This document shows positions 38,105 to 45,945 of a DNA stretch of 64,000 nucleotides, one piece after another. How positions within the stretch are numbered: the stretch's first letter is position 1; each line of letters starts with the position of its first letter. Where the stretch lies: positions 62,001-126,000 of the forward strand of contig NZ_QXEC01000005.1 of the NCBI RefSeq assembly GCF_003583405.1, in the 5' to 3' direction. The position numbers and the translations under genes were made by a program. Source of the DNA: Micromonospora radicis. Its GTDB lineage: Bacteria; Actinomycetota; Actinomycetes; Mycobacteriales; Micromonosporaceae. The notes beneath the pieces were generated by a model that searched no databases, was not told where the DNA came from, and was given only the letters and a program-made list of their open reading frames with translations.

Positions 38105-38845
38105 TCAGCCGGCGTGATCGAGCAGGGCGAGCACGGCCGCCGGATCCTCGACGTGGGCGTTGTGCCCGAGACCGGGCAACGTCACCACCGGCACGCCGTA
38201 CCGCCGGAGTTGGGCTTCGGAGACCATCAGGTCGTGTTCGCCGCGGGCCAGCAGCACCGGTACGTCGATCGCGGCGAGCAGGCCGTCCAGGTCCGGCTCG
38301 CCGACACCGAACGCGGCCGGATCCATGGCCAGCCGCCACCGACCGGCCACCTCCCGCAGCCCGGTGTCCACGGCGGGGTCGTCGGGGTCGAGGAGCCCGG
38401 TCAGGCCGGCGACGCGCAGGAAGCGCTGTGCCGCCTCGTCCCGGGTGGCGAACCAGGTGACCGGTCGATCCGCCAGTTCTCCGGCGCGGGCCAGCTCGGC
38501 CGGGGACCACACCGCCTTGATGCCGAGCCCGATCACCGCGTCGATCGGCAGTCCGCTGCCGGCGGCCAACGCCAGCGCGACCACGCCGCCGAGCGAGTGG
38601 CCCAGCACCACGACGCGGTCGCCGGTGTCCAGGCCCGCGGCGACCCGCTCGGCGAGGGCGGTGAACGAGTACCGCGACAGCGGCGGCGCCGCACCGTGGC
38701 CGGCCAGGTCGGGGGCCGACCAGCGCCCCGGCCGGTGTCGACGCAGCATCGACGACCACGGTGACCACACCGCACCGGTGGCGCCCATGCCGTGCAGCAA
38801 CAGCAGGACCGGCCGGCTGGCCCGGTCACCCGACTCCGTGATCAT
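38105..38845 (-). CDS. Alpha/beta hydrolase
   Basis: This 246-residue alpha/beta-hydrolase fold protein has the oxyanion region LLLLHGMGATGAVWSPW, the nucleophile elbow GHSLGG, a late acidic residue in LLARGEHDLMV and the catalytic His in PGLGHNAHVEDP. It is cytoplasmic and of common length for small esterase- or lactonase-like proteins. The substrate cannot be predicted. It is convergent with the teichoic transferase and its start is 124 bases past the terminator-side end of the peptidase gene. Confidence 0.9.
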   Translation of the reverse strand: MITESGDRASRPVLLLLHGMGATGAVWSPWSSMLRRHRPGRWSAPDLAGHGAAPPLSRYSFTALAERVAAGLDTGDRVVVLGHSLGGVVALALAAGSGLPIDAVIGLGIKAVWSPAELARAGELADRPVTWFATRDEAAQRFLRVAGLTGLLDPDDPAVDTGLREVAGRWRLAMDPAAFGVGEPDLDGLLAAIDVPVLLARGEHDLMVSEAQLRRYGVPVVTLPGLGHNAHVEDPAAVLALLDHAG

Positions 38846-38904
38846 GCGCGCAGTCTGCCACCGGCGGTCGCCGTCGGGCGAGAGCGCCGACCGGGATACG
38901 ACAC

Positions 38905-38936
38905 GGGCGCCGACCCCCGGGTGGGGATCGGCGCCC
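38905..38936. terminator. Terminator hairpin after the secreted peptidase gene
   Basis: Arms GGGCGCCGA-C-CCCC and GGGG-A-TCGGCGCCC pair over 13 of 14 positions around a GGGT loop. It lies 34 bases beyond the peptidase stop on the minus strand. Confidence 0.7.
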
Positions 38937-38969
38937 GGCGCGTTCGGCTCGCTCGCTCGTACGGTTCGC

Positions 38970-39830
38970 TCAGGAGGAGTAGCCGCGGGTGGCTGCCCAG
39001 TTCGCGAGGTCGATGGTGCTCATCCAGTACGAGTAGTACGACGGGTCGGCCGAGTCGGCGATCTTCACCAGCCGGCCGTCGTCGTCGTAGCCCACCACGG
39101 CGATGTAGTGACCGCCCGGGAAGGAGTGCCAGGCACCCACGGTGTCGGTGGCGCTGCCGGCGACGTTGACCACGACGCTGCGTCCGTCGGTGACCGCCGC
39201 CACCACGTCGGACTGGAGCCGGTCCATCTGGGCCGGAGTGGCCGCGCCGCCCGGGATCATCGTGGTCGTGTACGGGTCGCCCTTGACCACGGAGTTGAGC
39301 ACCCGGGTGGTGTCCTCGGCCGAGTTGGTGCCGGCGTACGTGGTGCCGAGCTGCCCGGCCAGGGTGTCCTGGTCGCGGTCGATACCGGCGGCGCTGAGCG
39401 CGTTGCGCACCGCGGCCGGGCCGCAGTAGTAGCCGGTGGTCTGCGCCTGGTAGTCGTAGTCTAGGACCTTCTTGACCGGCGGCTTCGGCGTCGCCTTCTC
39501 GCTGGTCACGTCCGGATCCGGGGCGGCGGAGGTGGCCTGCGGCGACGGTACGGCGGCAGCGCTGCTCGGCGCGGCGGCGCGGGTCGCCGGAGCGGCGCTG
39601 TCCACGACGGCGGCCGAGTCGACCCGGGCCTGGCTGCGTGATGCCGCGCTGTCGTCACGCAGTTCGGCGACGGCGGTCGTGGTGTTCGCGTCGGCCGGGC
39701 CCTCGTCGGTCCGGGCGAGCAGGGCACCGGTGCCGGTGGCCAGTACGAGTGCCGCCGCCGACGCGGCCACCAGCTGGTACGACCGCTCGGTGGACAGGCG
39801 ACGGAGCTGACGTTTGACGGTGTGCTTCAC
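38970..39830 (-). CDS. Secreted C39-like cysteine peptidase, under c-di-AMP riboswitch control
   Basis: This 286-residue exported protein has a basic start (KHTVKRQLRRLSTERSY), a hydrophobic signal or anchor at about 18-38, an Ala/Ser/Pro-rich linker (40-120) and a C-terminal papain-like domain. YDYQAQTTGYYCGPAAVRN holds the likely nucleophile Cys136, GGHYIAVVGYDDDG holds His241, and VKIADSADPSYY supplies an acidic residue. This is the C39-like (peptidase_C39_2) pattern; the substrate, possibly wall protein or peptide, is unknown. GTG 39830 is chosen because GGAGG lies 6 bases upstream. A 210-base or longer leader with a ydaO riboswitch precedes it, a setting typical of actinobacterial wall-remodelling enzymes. 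Confidence 0.88.
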   Translation of the reverse strand: MKHTVKRQLRRLSTERSYQLVAASAAALVLATGTGALLARTDEGPADANTTTAVAELRDDSAASRSQARVDSAAVVDSAAPATRAAAPSSAAAVPSPQATSAAPDPDVTSEKATPKPPVKKVLDYDYQAQTTGYYCGPAAVRNALSAAGIDRDQDTLAGQLGTTYAGTNSAEDTTRVLNSVVKGDPYTTTMIPGGAATPAQMDRLQSDVVAAVTDGRSVVVNVAGSATDTVGAWHSFPGGHYIAVVGYDDDGRLVKIADSADPSYYSYWMSTIDLANWAATRGYSS

Positions 39831-39971
39831 GGGATCCTCCACGGGCTGAGGGGTGAACGGCACACCGTCGACCGCGGTCCGTCGGCACGGGGCACCGACG
39901 ACCGTCCGGTCACGTGGACATGCCGTTGCGGGGTGTGCGCCCGGGAACCGGGCGGCTGCGGTGGGCCGGGA

Positions 39972-40058
39972 TCAGCTCGCGGACGACGGGCCCGCGAGCG
40001 CGGGCACCACGGTGCCGTGGAGGCGGGGGAACAACGGGGGGATCGAGCGTTGCTGCAC
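39972..40058 (-). CDS. Possible leader peptide ORF (28 codons) between riboswitch and peptidase
   Basis: A GTG-started frame of 28 codons lies directly downstream of the riboswitch, with AAGGAG 10 bases before it. It reads Q-Q-R-S-I-P-P-L-F-P-R and ends TGA. It could be a translated leader or a chance frame. The same stretch forms small hairpins (CCACGG-CA-CCGTGG, CCCGCG-CT-CGCGGG), so its main role may be structural, as expression platform. Confidence 0.25.
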   Translation of the reverse strand: MQQRSIPPLFPRLHGTVVPALAGPSSAS

Positions 40059-40079
40059 GAGAATGGAACTCCTTCCGAC

Positions 40080-40205
40080 ACCGCCGACCGGGTTAGCTGA
40101 CGGATTCGGGCGGGAAGATCGCCCTACCGCGGGCCGAGGCTCGCAGATTCACCCCAGTGGTGCAGTGGGTCCCCGGTTCGTGAGATCACGATTGAGCGGG
40201 TCGGC
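40080..40205 (-). ncRNA. ydaO: c-di-AMP riboswitch (ydaO/yuaA class)
   Basis: On the minus strand the leader contains the class hallmarks in order: ACCGGGGACCCA, CACTGGGGTGAATC, GCGGTAGGGCGATC, CTTCCCGCCCGAATCCG, then TCAGCTAACCCGGTCGGCG. The closing GTCAGCTAACC-N-GTCGGCG segment and the GGGGTGAAT segment are the most conserved parts of actinobacterial ydaO elements, such as those before rpf and NlpC/P60 genes in Streptomyces. It lies 250 bases upstream of the peptidase start. In known cases bound c-di-AMP lowers expression, coupling wall hydrolase levels to osmotic and wall status. Boundaries are approximate. Confidence 0.88.
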
Positions 40206-40248
40206 GCGGCGTCGCCACTTGCGATCGGTAACCGCACCGGACGCGCCG

Positions 40249-40277
40249 ACATTACTGGCCGGTCAAGGCCATGCCAA
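40249..40277 (-). promoter_or_regulatory. Promoter of the riboswitch-peptidase transcript
   Basis: On the minus strand, TTGGCA (40277-40272) and TAATGT (40254-40249) are separated by exactly 17 bases, a good housekeeping-sigma -35/-10 pair. Transcription would begin near 40242, about 40 bases before the conserved riboswitch core, which agrees with the riboswitch assignment. I see nothing else in the remaining spacer up to 40527 except a run of seven T near 40313. Confidence 0.6.
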
Positions 40278-40527
40278 CCCTCCCCGACCTGCCTAAACAT
40301 GATCGGGATCAGTTTTTTTCGGATATCCGGGAACTGTCGTCGTTCAATGGGATTCGGGGTCGTGGCGGTTCGATCGGGTCAGAACGGGACCGGCTGTCGA
40401 CAATGTCCCGGCCAGCGCGCCGACTATGGGGCCAGAATGCACCGGGTGACCGATTCTCCACAGCATGTGACCGGGGTCACGGAATCCTCCGACCATGCTC
40501 GTCGCGGTTGCCCGCACGGCAGGGCGA

Positions 40528-41286
40528 TCAGCCGACCCGGGCGGGCCGCCAGCGCAGGATCGCGGCCGGCCGGCCGACGGCCACCCGACGCGGCGCCGGC
40601 AGCGGCTCGGGCCGCAGCCGCTGCACGGCGGCGTACGCCTCGGCGGAGAGGGCACGGGCCGCGTCGACGGCCGACTCCGCCGCCCGCCACGCGTCGCGCT
40701 CACGCTGCTGCGCCGCCCGGTAGGCGGCCAGCCGGCCGTCCCGCACCACCCGGGCCAGGATGATCTCCTGCTCGACCGGGTGCCGTCGTGGATCCCAGCC
40801 GCCCCGGTGCGCCAGTACGTCGGTGAGCTGCCGGGCGGTCAGGTCCCCGCGCCAGTGTGCGGTCATCGCGGCGCGGTGCAGCCAGCGCTCCCGGGCGGCG
40901 TACTCGGTCGGGGTCCGGGGCGTACCGGGGACGGGTAGGGCTTCGGCGGCGGCGAGCCGACGGGCGGCGGACTCCGCCTCGTCGTACGCGGCGAAGGCGC
41001 GGTCGAGTTCGGTGTGGGCGCGCTGCCATCCGTCGCGGTGCCGCTGGGCGTTCTGCGCGGCACCGGCGGCGGCCACCGCCACCTCACCGGCGTACCGACG
41101 CAGGTCGGCTGCGGCCGCGACGGGGTCCCCGGCCGGGTCGTCGGATTCCCGCTCGACCGGCGGTGCCGGTTCGGGCCGGGCCACCAGGGCGGTGAGTACG
41201 CCCAGGGCGAGCACGAGCAGCACCGACCAGATGGCGGCGGCCCGTGGCACCTCGATCAGGAACTGGTAGAGAACGGTCTGTTCCAT
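40528..41286 (-). CDS. Hypothetical single-pass membrane protein with helical, coiled-coil-like domain
   Basis: This 252-residue protein has one membrane segment at about 14-36 (AAIWSVLLVLALGVLTALVA), with a short N-terminus, then a long Ala/Arg/Glu-rich helical cytoplasmic region (AAAGAAQNAQRHRDGWQRAHTELDRAF and further on) likely to form coiled coil, ending in a basic tail. I do not recognise a family. ATG 41286 follows GAGGAA. It is upstream on the same strand of the riboswitch promoter, with no terminator visible between. Confidence 0.75.
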   Translation of the reverse strand: MEQTVLYQFLIEVPRAAAIWSVLLVLALGVLTALVARPEPAPPVERESDDPAGDPVAAAADLRRYAGEVAVAAAGAAQNAQRHRDGWQRAHTELDRAFAAYDEAESAARRLAAAEALPVPGTPRTPTEYAARERWLHRAAMTAHWRGDLTARQLTDVLAHRGGWDPRRHPVEQEIILARVVRDGRLAAYRAAQQRERDAWRAAESAVDAARALSAEAYAAVQRLRPEPLPAPRRVAVGRPAAILRWRPARVG

Positions 41287-41448
41287 GGCGGTTCCTCGCG
41301 GAAAGATGTGCGACTACGACTGGTTCGCCGAGAGCCGGCTCCGGTAGCGGGCACCGGCCGGATCGGCGGTGGGTACGGGTGACCGGACGGACGGTGGCCG
41401 GGACGGCCGGTGCGACGTCGGCCAACCCCGGCGATGCGGGTGGCGGCG

Positions 41449-41922
41449 TCAGCCGCGGGGCGGACCGCGCGTGGGATGGGCGCCCGGGACTGCCGCCACG
41501 AGGGCCGGTGTGGGTCCGACGGCGACCGGCCCGACGGCCCACGGCCGCGACCGACCCGGCGTCGCCGGTGGCTGCGCGGGACCGGCGTGGTCGCTGCGGT
41601 CACCACCCGTCGCGGCGCTCGACCCCAGCGCGGGCACCGCGGTGAACCGGTCCGGGCCACTCCCGGCCGGCACGACGGGCCCGACCACGGCTCGACCGGC
41701 ACCGGAGTGCAGGTCGAGCCGGCTCGTCGGCGGGGCCACCTCGGCCCGGTCGGCCTGTCCCGGCGCGGCGGTCGCCAGACCGGGCAGCGCGCCGGGGGTG
41801 GCGTGGGCGGGCACCGCCCACGCGCCGAGGGTGAAGGCGGCGGCGACCGCGAAGCTGGTCAGCAACCGCGCCGCCCGGCGCGCCAGCCACCACAGAGGAT
41901 GGGTGGCGGCGACGGGGAGCAC
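41449..41922 (-). CDS. Hypothetical secreted protein
   Basis: This 157-residue frame begins with a convincing signal peptide: Arg-rich start (LWWLARRAARLL), hydrophobic core (TSFAVAAAFTLGAWAV) and cleavage site PAHA. The mature part is low-complexity Ala/Pro/Gly, with no Cys and no domain I can name. GTG start without a clear ribosome binding site. It lies 91 bases downstream of the acyltransferase on the same strand. The mature part could be spurious; the signal peptide is the main support. Confidence 0.5.
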   Translation of the reverse strand: MLPVAATHPLWWLARRAARLLTSFAVAAAFTLGAWAVPAHATPGALPGLATAAPGQADRAEVAPPTSRLDLHSGAGRAVVGPVVPAGSGPDRFTAVPALGSSAATGGDRSDHAGPAQPPATPGRSRPWAVGPVAVGPTPALVAAVPGAHPTRGPPRG

Positions 41923-42013
41923 GTCGTCACGCTACCCGTCGGGGTCGCCGAGCGGCACCGCCGCCCGGCGTGTCGCGCGGGGAAAGCGTCCGCTGTGGCG
42001 CCGAAGACGCAGG

Positions 42014-43222
42014 TCAGGACCGGTCGGACGACTGTCCGGAGTGGACGGAGGTGGTCGACTCGGAGGTGGTGACCTCGGACGTGGCCGACTCGGACGTGGC
42101 CGGTGTCGCCCCGTCGGGCGGGACCGGGCGGCGCGGGGCCAGCCGGCGCATCATCGGTTGTTCCACGAAGCGGTGCACCAGTGCGGCCAGCCCCAGGGTG
42201 AGCAGCAGGAAGCCGATCACCGCCGCCGGGCCCCACCAGCCGGGCAGGCCGGTCCCCCAGTCGCCGGTGACCCGCAGGATCGTCATGATCACGAAGACGT
42301 GCACCAGGTAGAAGGCGAACGAGACCTCGCCGAGCCAGACCATCGGGCGCGCGCGCAGCGGTGAGCGACGCCCGTGCACGTCCGCGTCCGCCGCGGCGGC
42401 GATGACCAGCACGTACGCCGCGGCCAGCAGCGCCGCCCAGAGTTCGGCCCGGATCCACTGGGAGGCCGCCACCCAGGTCGCCACGAAGATCAGGCTGGCC
42501 AGGGGCAGCCGGGGCCCGCGCCAGCGGCCACGGAGCATGAGTTCGGCGGCGGCCACGCCCATCCAGAACTCCAGCGAGCGGACCAGCGGAAACACCTGGG
42601 TGAACCACCACCGGCTCTGCTCCGGCACCAGCGTCTGCGCGGGCCAGAGCGCCAGGATCAGCAGCGGAACCGCGATCACGACGGCCCAGAGCAGCCACGG
42701 CCGGGCCCGCCGGACCAGCGGCAGTGCCAGCGGCAGACACAGGTAGAAGAACAGCTCACAGGAGAGTGACCAGCTCACGTTGTTGACGCTGTAGAAGTAG
42801 CCGGGTCGGGGATCCCACGCCTGCAGCAGGAACAGGTTCTCCAGGGCGGCCACCGGGTTGATCGGGTCGGCGAACCAGAGGGCCGCCAGCATGGCCAGCG
42901 CCCACAGCAGCAGGTGATTCGGATAGATCTTGGCGAGCCGCCGCCGCCAGAACCGCCGCCGGGAGTCACCCGGGCGGGCCGACCAGACCAGCACGAAGCC
43001 GCTGAGGATGAAGAAGAACTGCACCCCGGACAGACCCAGCGTGAAGATGTCGCCGACCACCGCCTGGTAGGCCGGTTCGGCGATGATCCGCATGGTGCCG
43101 GCGTGGAAGCCGAAGACCAGCAGGGCGGCGACCCACCGCAGCCCGGTCAGCGACGGCAACCGGTTCAGGTCGGCCCGGCCGGCGGCGGGGCCCGCCGAGA
43201 TGGTCACCGGGGCGCTGGTCAT
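42014..43222 (-). CDS. Acyltransferase 3 family membrane protein (OafA/YrhL type)
   Basis: This 402-residue membrane protein has about ten hydrophobic segments. LPSLTGLRWVAALLVFGFHAG contains the conserved Arg and the FxH His of acyltransferase 3, followed by GVQFFFILSGFVLVW, the RRRFWRRRLAKIYPNHLL segment and a late YLVHVFVIMTIL. Such enzymes add acetyl or other acyl groups to surface or exported sugars. Its position between teichoic and pseudaminic loci suits O-acylation of a cell-surface glycan. The C-terminus is a Ser/Thr/Glu repeat tail (SESATSEVTTSESTTS). It is divergent from the GT2 gene with a 248-base spacer. Confidence 0.9.
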   Translation of the reverse strand: MTSAPVTISAGPAAGRADLNRLPSLTGLRWVAALLVFGFHAGTMRIIAEPAYQAVVGDIFTLGLSGVQFFFILSGFVLVWSARPGDSRRRFWRRRLAKIYPNHLLLWALAMLAALWFADPINPVAALENLFLLQAWDPRPGYFYSVNNVSWSLSCELFFYLCLPLALPLVRRARPWLLWAVVIAVPLLILALWPAQTLVPEQSRWWFTQVFPLVRSLEFWMGVAAAELMLRGRWRGPRLPLASLIFVATWVAASQWIRAELWAALLAAAYVLVIAAAADADVHGRRSPLRARPMVWLGEVSFAFYLVHVFVIMTILRVTGDWGTGLPGWWGPAAVIGFLLLTLGLAALVHRFVEQPMMRRLAPRRPVPPDGATPATSESATSEVTTSESTTSVHSGQSSDRS

Positions 43223-43470
43223 ACCGGTACCCCGGTCGTCGACGGCGGCACCAGCACCTGCTCATCCTCCCCACGGACGGGCGGACCGATCCGATCGGCC
43301 ACCGGAGGCGGCCCGATCGACGCCGCCCGCCGGGCACCCTACCCGCTCGGGCACCGGCCCATCCGCCGGGATCGACACCACGGGGACACCGGATCGCTGT
43401 TCAATCTCCTCACCGCTGCCGGTCATGTCTGGTTCCCGCCCCGTCCATCCGCACGGCAGAGGGTGACCGG

Positions 43471-44601
43471 GTGGTCATTCAGCCGACGCGAACGCCGCTG
43501 CTGAGCATCGTCGTGCCGGTCTACCGCGTCGAGGCGTACCTGCGGCAGTGTCTCGACTCCGTGCTCGCCGACATCCCGCCCGACGAGGCGGCGGAGGTGC
43601 AGCTGGTCGCGGTGGACGACGCCTCGCCGGACGGATGCGGGCAGTTGCTGGGCGGGTACGCCGCCGACCATCCGGGCGTACGGGTGCGGCACCTGGACAC
43701 CAACGTCGGCCTGGGCCCGGCCCGCAACGCGGGCCTGGACGTGGCCACCGGCCGGTACGTCTGGTTCGTCGACAGCGACGACTGGCTGCCGCCGGGCACC
43801 ATCGCGGCGGTGCTGGACCGGTTGCGCGCCGATCGGCCCGACGTGCTGATGCTCGACCACCTGCGGGTACACGAGTGCGGGCGCCGGGAGGTCGACGCCA
43901 GCAGCCACCTGCTGCGCGGTACGCCGGGGGTGGTGCGGCTGGCCGACCGGCCCCAACTGCTGCGGGTGCAGCACACCGCGTGGAACAAGGTGGTACGCCG
44001 CGAGTTCATGGCCGAACTGGGGCTGCGCTTCCACCCCGGCTGGTACGAGGACATTCCGTTCAGCCATCCCCTGCTGATCAGCGCCGAGCGGATCTCGGTA
44101 TTGGACCGGATCTGCTACCTGTACCGCCAGGGTCGACAGGGCGCCATCACCTCCACCCGCAGCAGCCGGCACTTCGACGCCTTCGACCAGTACGACCGGT
44201 TGTTCGCCTGGCTACGTCGGCGGCACCCGGACGGACGCTGGCACGCCGAACTGTTCGACCTGATGGTGAGTCACTTCCTCGTGGTCGTCGGCAACGACGG
44301 CCGACTGCACCCGAACCTGCGGCGGGACTTCTTCCGTCGGGTCGCCGGGCACTATCGCCGGTACCTGCCGGGTAGCGGCTACCCCCGGCCGGGTGGGGTG
44401 GCCGGGCTCAAGCACCGGCTGGTCGGCCGGGACAGCTACCTGGCGTACGCCGCGTTGCGGCGGGCACGACGCATGACCGCACACTGGTGGACACCCACGG
44501 AAACGGAACACGATGACGACGCTGAAGATCGGGCCGCAGCTGGTCGGCACCGGGGAACACCCCTTCGTGGTGGCCGAGATGTCCGGCAACCACAACGGTG
44601 A
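43471..44601 (+). CDS. Family 2 glycosyltransferase
   Basis: This 376-residue GT-A enzyme starts with LLSIVVPVYRVEAYLRQCLDSVL and carries VDDASPDGCG, the GLGPARNAGLDVATGRYVWFVDSDD segment containing the metal-binding DSD, and a helical C-terminal half with WNKVVRREFM and WYEDIPFSHPL typical of WcaA-like enzymes. It is the first gene of a unit with pseI. The last 29 codons overlap the pseI start by 89 bases and look like off-frame sequence, suggesting an extended stop position. GTG start with AGAGGG upstream. It could attach pseudaminic acid or another sugar of the same polymer. Confidence 0.88.
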   Translation: MVIQPTRTPLLSIVVPVYRVEAYLRQCLDSVLADIPPDEAAEVQLVAVDDASPDGCGQLLGGYAADHPGVRVRHLDTNVGLGPARNAGLDVATGRYVWFVDSDDWLPPGTIAAVLDRLRADRPDVLMLDHLRVHECGRREVDASSHLLRGTPGVVRLADRPQLLRVQHTAWNKVVRREFMAELGLRFHPGWYEDIPFSHPLLISAERISVLDRICYLYRQGRQGAITSTRSSRHFDAFDQYDRLFAWLRRRHPDGRWHAELFDLMVSHFLVVVGNDGRLHPNLRRDFFRRVAGHYRRYLPGSGYPRPGGVAGLKHRLVGRDSYLAYAALRRARRMTAHWWTPTETEHDDDAEDRAAAGRHRGTPLRGGRDVRQPQR

Positions 44602-45562
44602 CCTGTCCCGGGCACTGGCCATCGTGGACGCGGTGGCGGCCAGCGGCGCGCACGCGCTCAAGCTCCAGACGTACCGGCCGGACACCATCACCATCGACGT
44701 CGACGCTCCCGCCTTCCGCATCTCCGGTGGGCACGAGTTGTGGGGCGGAGAGAACCTGTACCGGCTCTACGAGCGGGCGCACACCCCGTACGAGTGGCAC
44801 GCGCCGATCTTCGAACGGGCCCGGGAACACGGCCTCACGGTCTTCTCCTCACCGTTCGACGCCTCGGCCGTGGAGCTGCTGGAGAGCCTGGACGCACCCG
44901 CGTACAAGATCGCCTCGTCGGAGCTGGTCGACCTGCCGCTGATCGAACTGGTCGCCGCCACCGGCAAGCCGCTGGTCCTCTCCACCGGGATGGCCACCCT
45001 GGCCGAGATCGACGCGGCGGTGCGCACCGCCCGCGCGGCCGGCGCCGCCGGCATCGTGCTGCTGGCCTGCACCGCCGCCTACCCGGCCCCGCCCGCCGAC
45101 AGCAACCTGCGGCGGATTCCGGTGCTCGCCGACGCGTTCGGCCTGCCGGTGGGGCTCTCCGACCACACACCGGGCATCGGGGTACCGGTCGCCTCGGTGG
45201 CGCTCGGGGCCTGCTTCATCGAGAAGCACATCACCCTGGACCGGGCCGACGGCGGCGTGGACGCCGACTTCTCGCTGGACCCGACGGAACTGGCGGCCCT
45301 GGTCGTCGAGTCGGAGCGGGCCCACGCTGCCCTCGGCGGCAGCGCCGTCGGCCCGACCTCGGCCGAGCGGGAGGGGCTGCGCTTCCGGCGCTCGCTGTAC
45401 GTGGTGACCGACGTGCGCGCCGGTGACGAGGTCACCGCGGCCAACGTCCGTTCCATCCGCCCGGCCGGCGGCCTGCCGCCCGTCGAGATCGGCCGGGTAC
45501 TGGGTCGCCGGTTCACCGCCGACGTGCCCCGTGGCACCCCGCTGAGCTGGGACCTGATCTGA
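44513..45562 (+). CDS. pseI: Pseudaminic acid synthase (NeuB family)
   Basis: This 349-residue enzyme condenses 6-deoxy-AltdiNAc with phosphoenolpyruvate to pseudaminic acid. The TIM-barrel part shows FVVAEMSGNHNGDLSRAL, ALKLQTYRPDTITID, GLTVFSSPFD, YKIASSELVDLPLI, LSTGMATLAEI and GLSDHTPGIGVPVASVALGA. A C-terminal SAF (antifreeze-like) domain has FRRSLYVVTDVRAGDEVT and NVRSIRPAGGLPP. The KLQTYRPDTITID pattern is closer to PseI than to NeuB or LegI. ATG 44513 falls inside the GT2 gene. It is separated from the other pse genes by the convergent ACP operon, and a terminator follows. Confidence 0.92.
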   Translation: MTTLKIGPQLVGTGEHPFVVAEMSGNHNGDLSRALAIVDAVAASGAHALKLQTYRPDTITIDVDAPAFRISGGHELWGGENLYRLYERAHTPYEWHAPIFERAREHGLTVFSSPFDASAVELLESLDAPAYKIASSELVDLPLIELVAATGKPLVLSTGMATLAEIDAAVRTARAAGAAGIVLLACTAAYPAPPADSNLRRIPVLADAFGLPVGLSDHTPGIGVPVASVALGACFIEKHITLDRADGGVDADFSLDPTELAALVVESERAHAALGGSAVGPTSAEREGLRFRRSLYVVTDVRAGDEVTAANVRSIRPAGGLPPVEIGRVLGRRFTADVPRGTPLSWDLI

Positions 45563-45564
45563 TC

Positions 45565-45600
45565 GGCCCAGCCGCGCGGGTTCCTCGGGAGGGCTGGGCC
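45565..45600 (+). terminator. Terminator after pseI
   Basis: Arms GGCCCAGCC and GGCTGGGCC with an 18-base loop begin 2 bases after the pseI stop. Confidence 0.65.
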
Positions 45601-45720
45601 GCCAGCCCTGCCGGTGTCACTTGTGCACGCTGTCGAGCTGATAGCACAAACGGATCGCCGCGCCCGACGGCGACGCGCGACACATGCCGGCCGGACGGTC
45701 CACGTCCGTAACGCCGTCCC

Positions 45721-45913
45721 CGACGCATCTCAACGGGACCGCCCACCACCACACCCAACCCCGACGTGACTCAACAAGACCGCCCACCACCACAGCCAAC
45801 CCCGGCGTGACTCAACGGGACGGCCCACCACCACAGCCGACACCGACGTGACTCAACAAGACCGCCCACCACCGCAGCCGACACCGACGTGACTCGACGG
45901 GACGGTCCGCACC
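45721..45913. repeat. 41-base minisatellite, about 4.7 copies
   Basis: A 41-base unit starting CGACGTGACTCAACAAGAC and continuing CGCCCACCACCACAGCC is repeated head to tail with starts at 45721, 45762, 45803, 45844 and 45885 (last copy partial). Copies differ at a few positions, with alternating AACAAGACC and AACGGGACG versions. It fills most of the 380-base gap between pseI and the PPTase-like gene. No gene is visible in this gap. There are no spacers, so it is not a CRISPR. Confidence 0.9.
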
Positions 45914-45945
45914 GGGATGGCTCTGTGGGATGCCGGGCAGCGGCG

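Noticed and set aside
39827..40081. 84-codon minus-strand frame downstream of the riboswitch
   Set aside because: Starts in the riboswitch end, Arg/Ser/Pro-rich, and overlaps the peptidase start; better explained as leader RNA.
45617..45799. Small minus-strand frame of 60 codons with Trp- and Gly-rich sequence
   Set aside because: It is translated from the minisatellite units themselves and has no ribosome binding site.
45721..45913. CRISPR-like array
   Set aside because: The 41-base repeats are directly adjacent with no spacers and no cas genes are nearby; it is a minisatellite.
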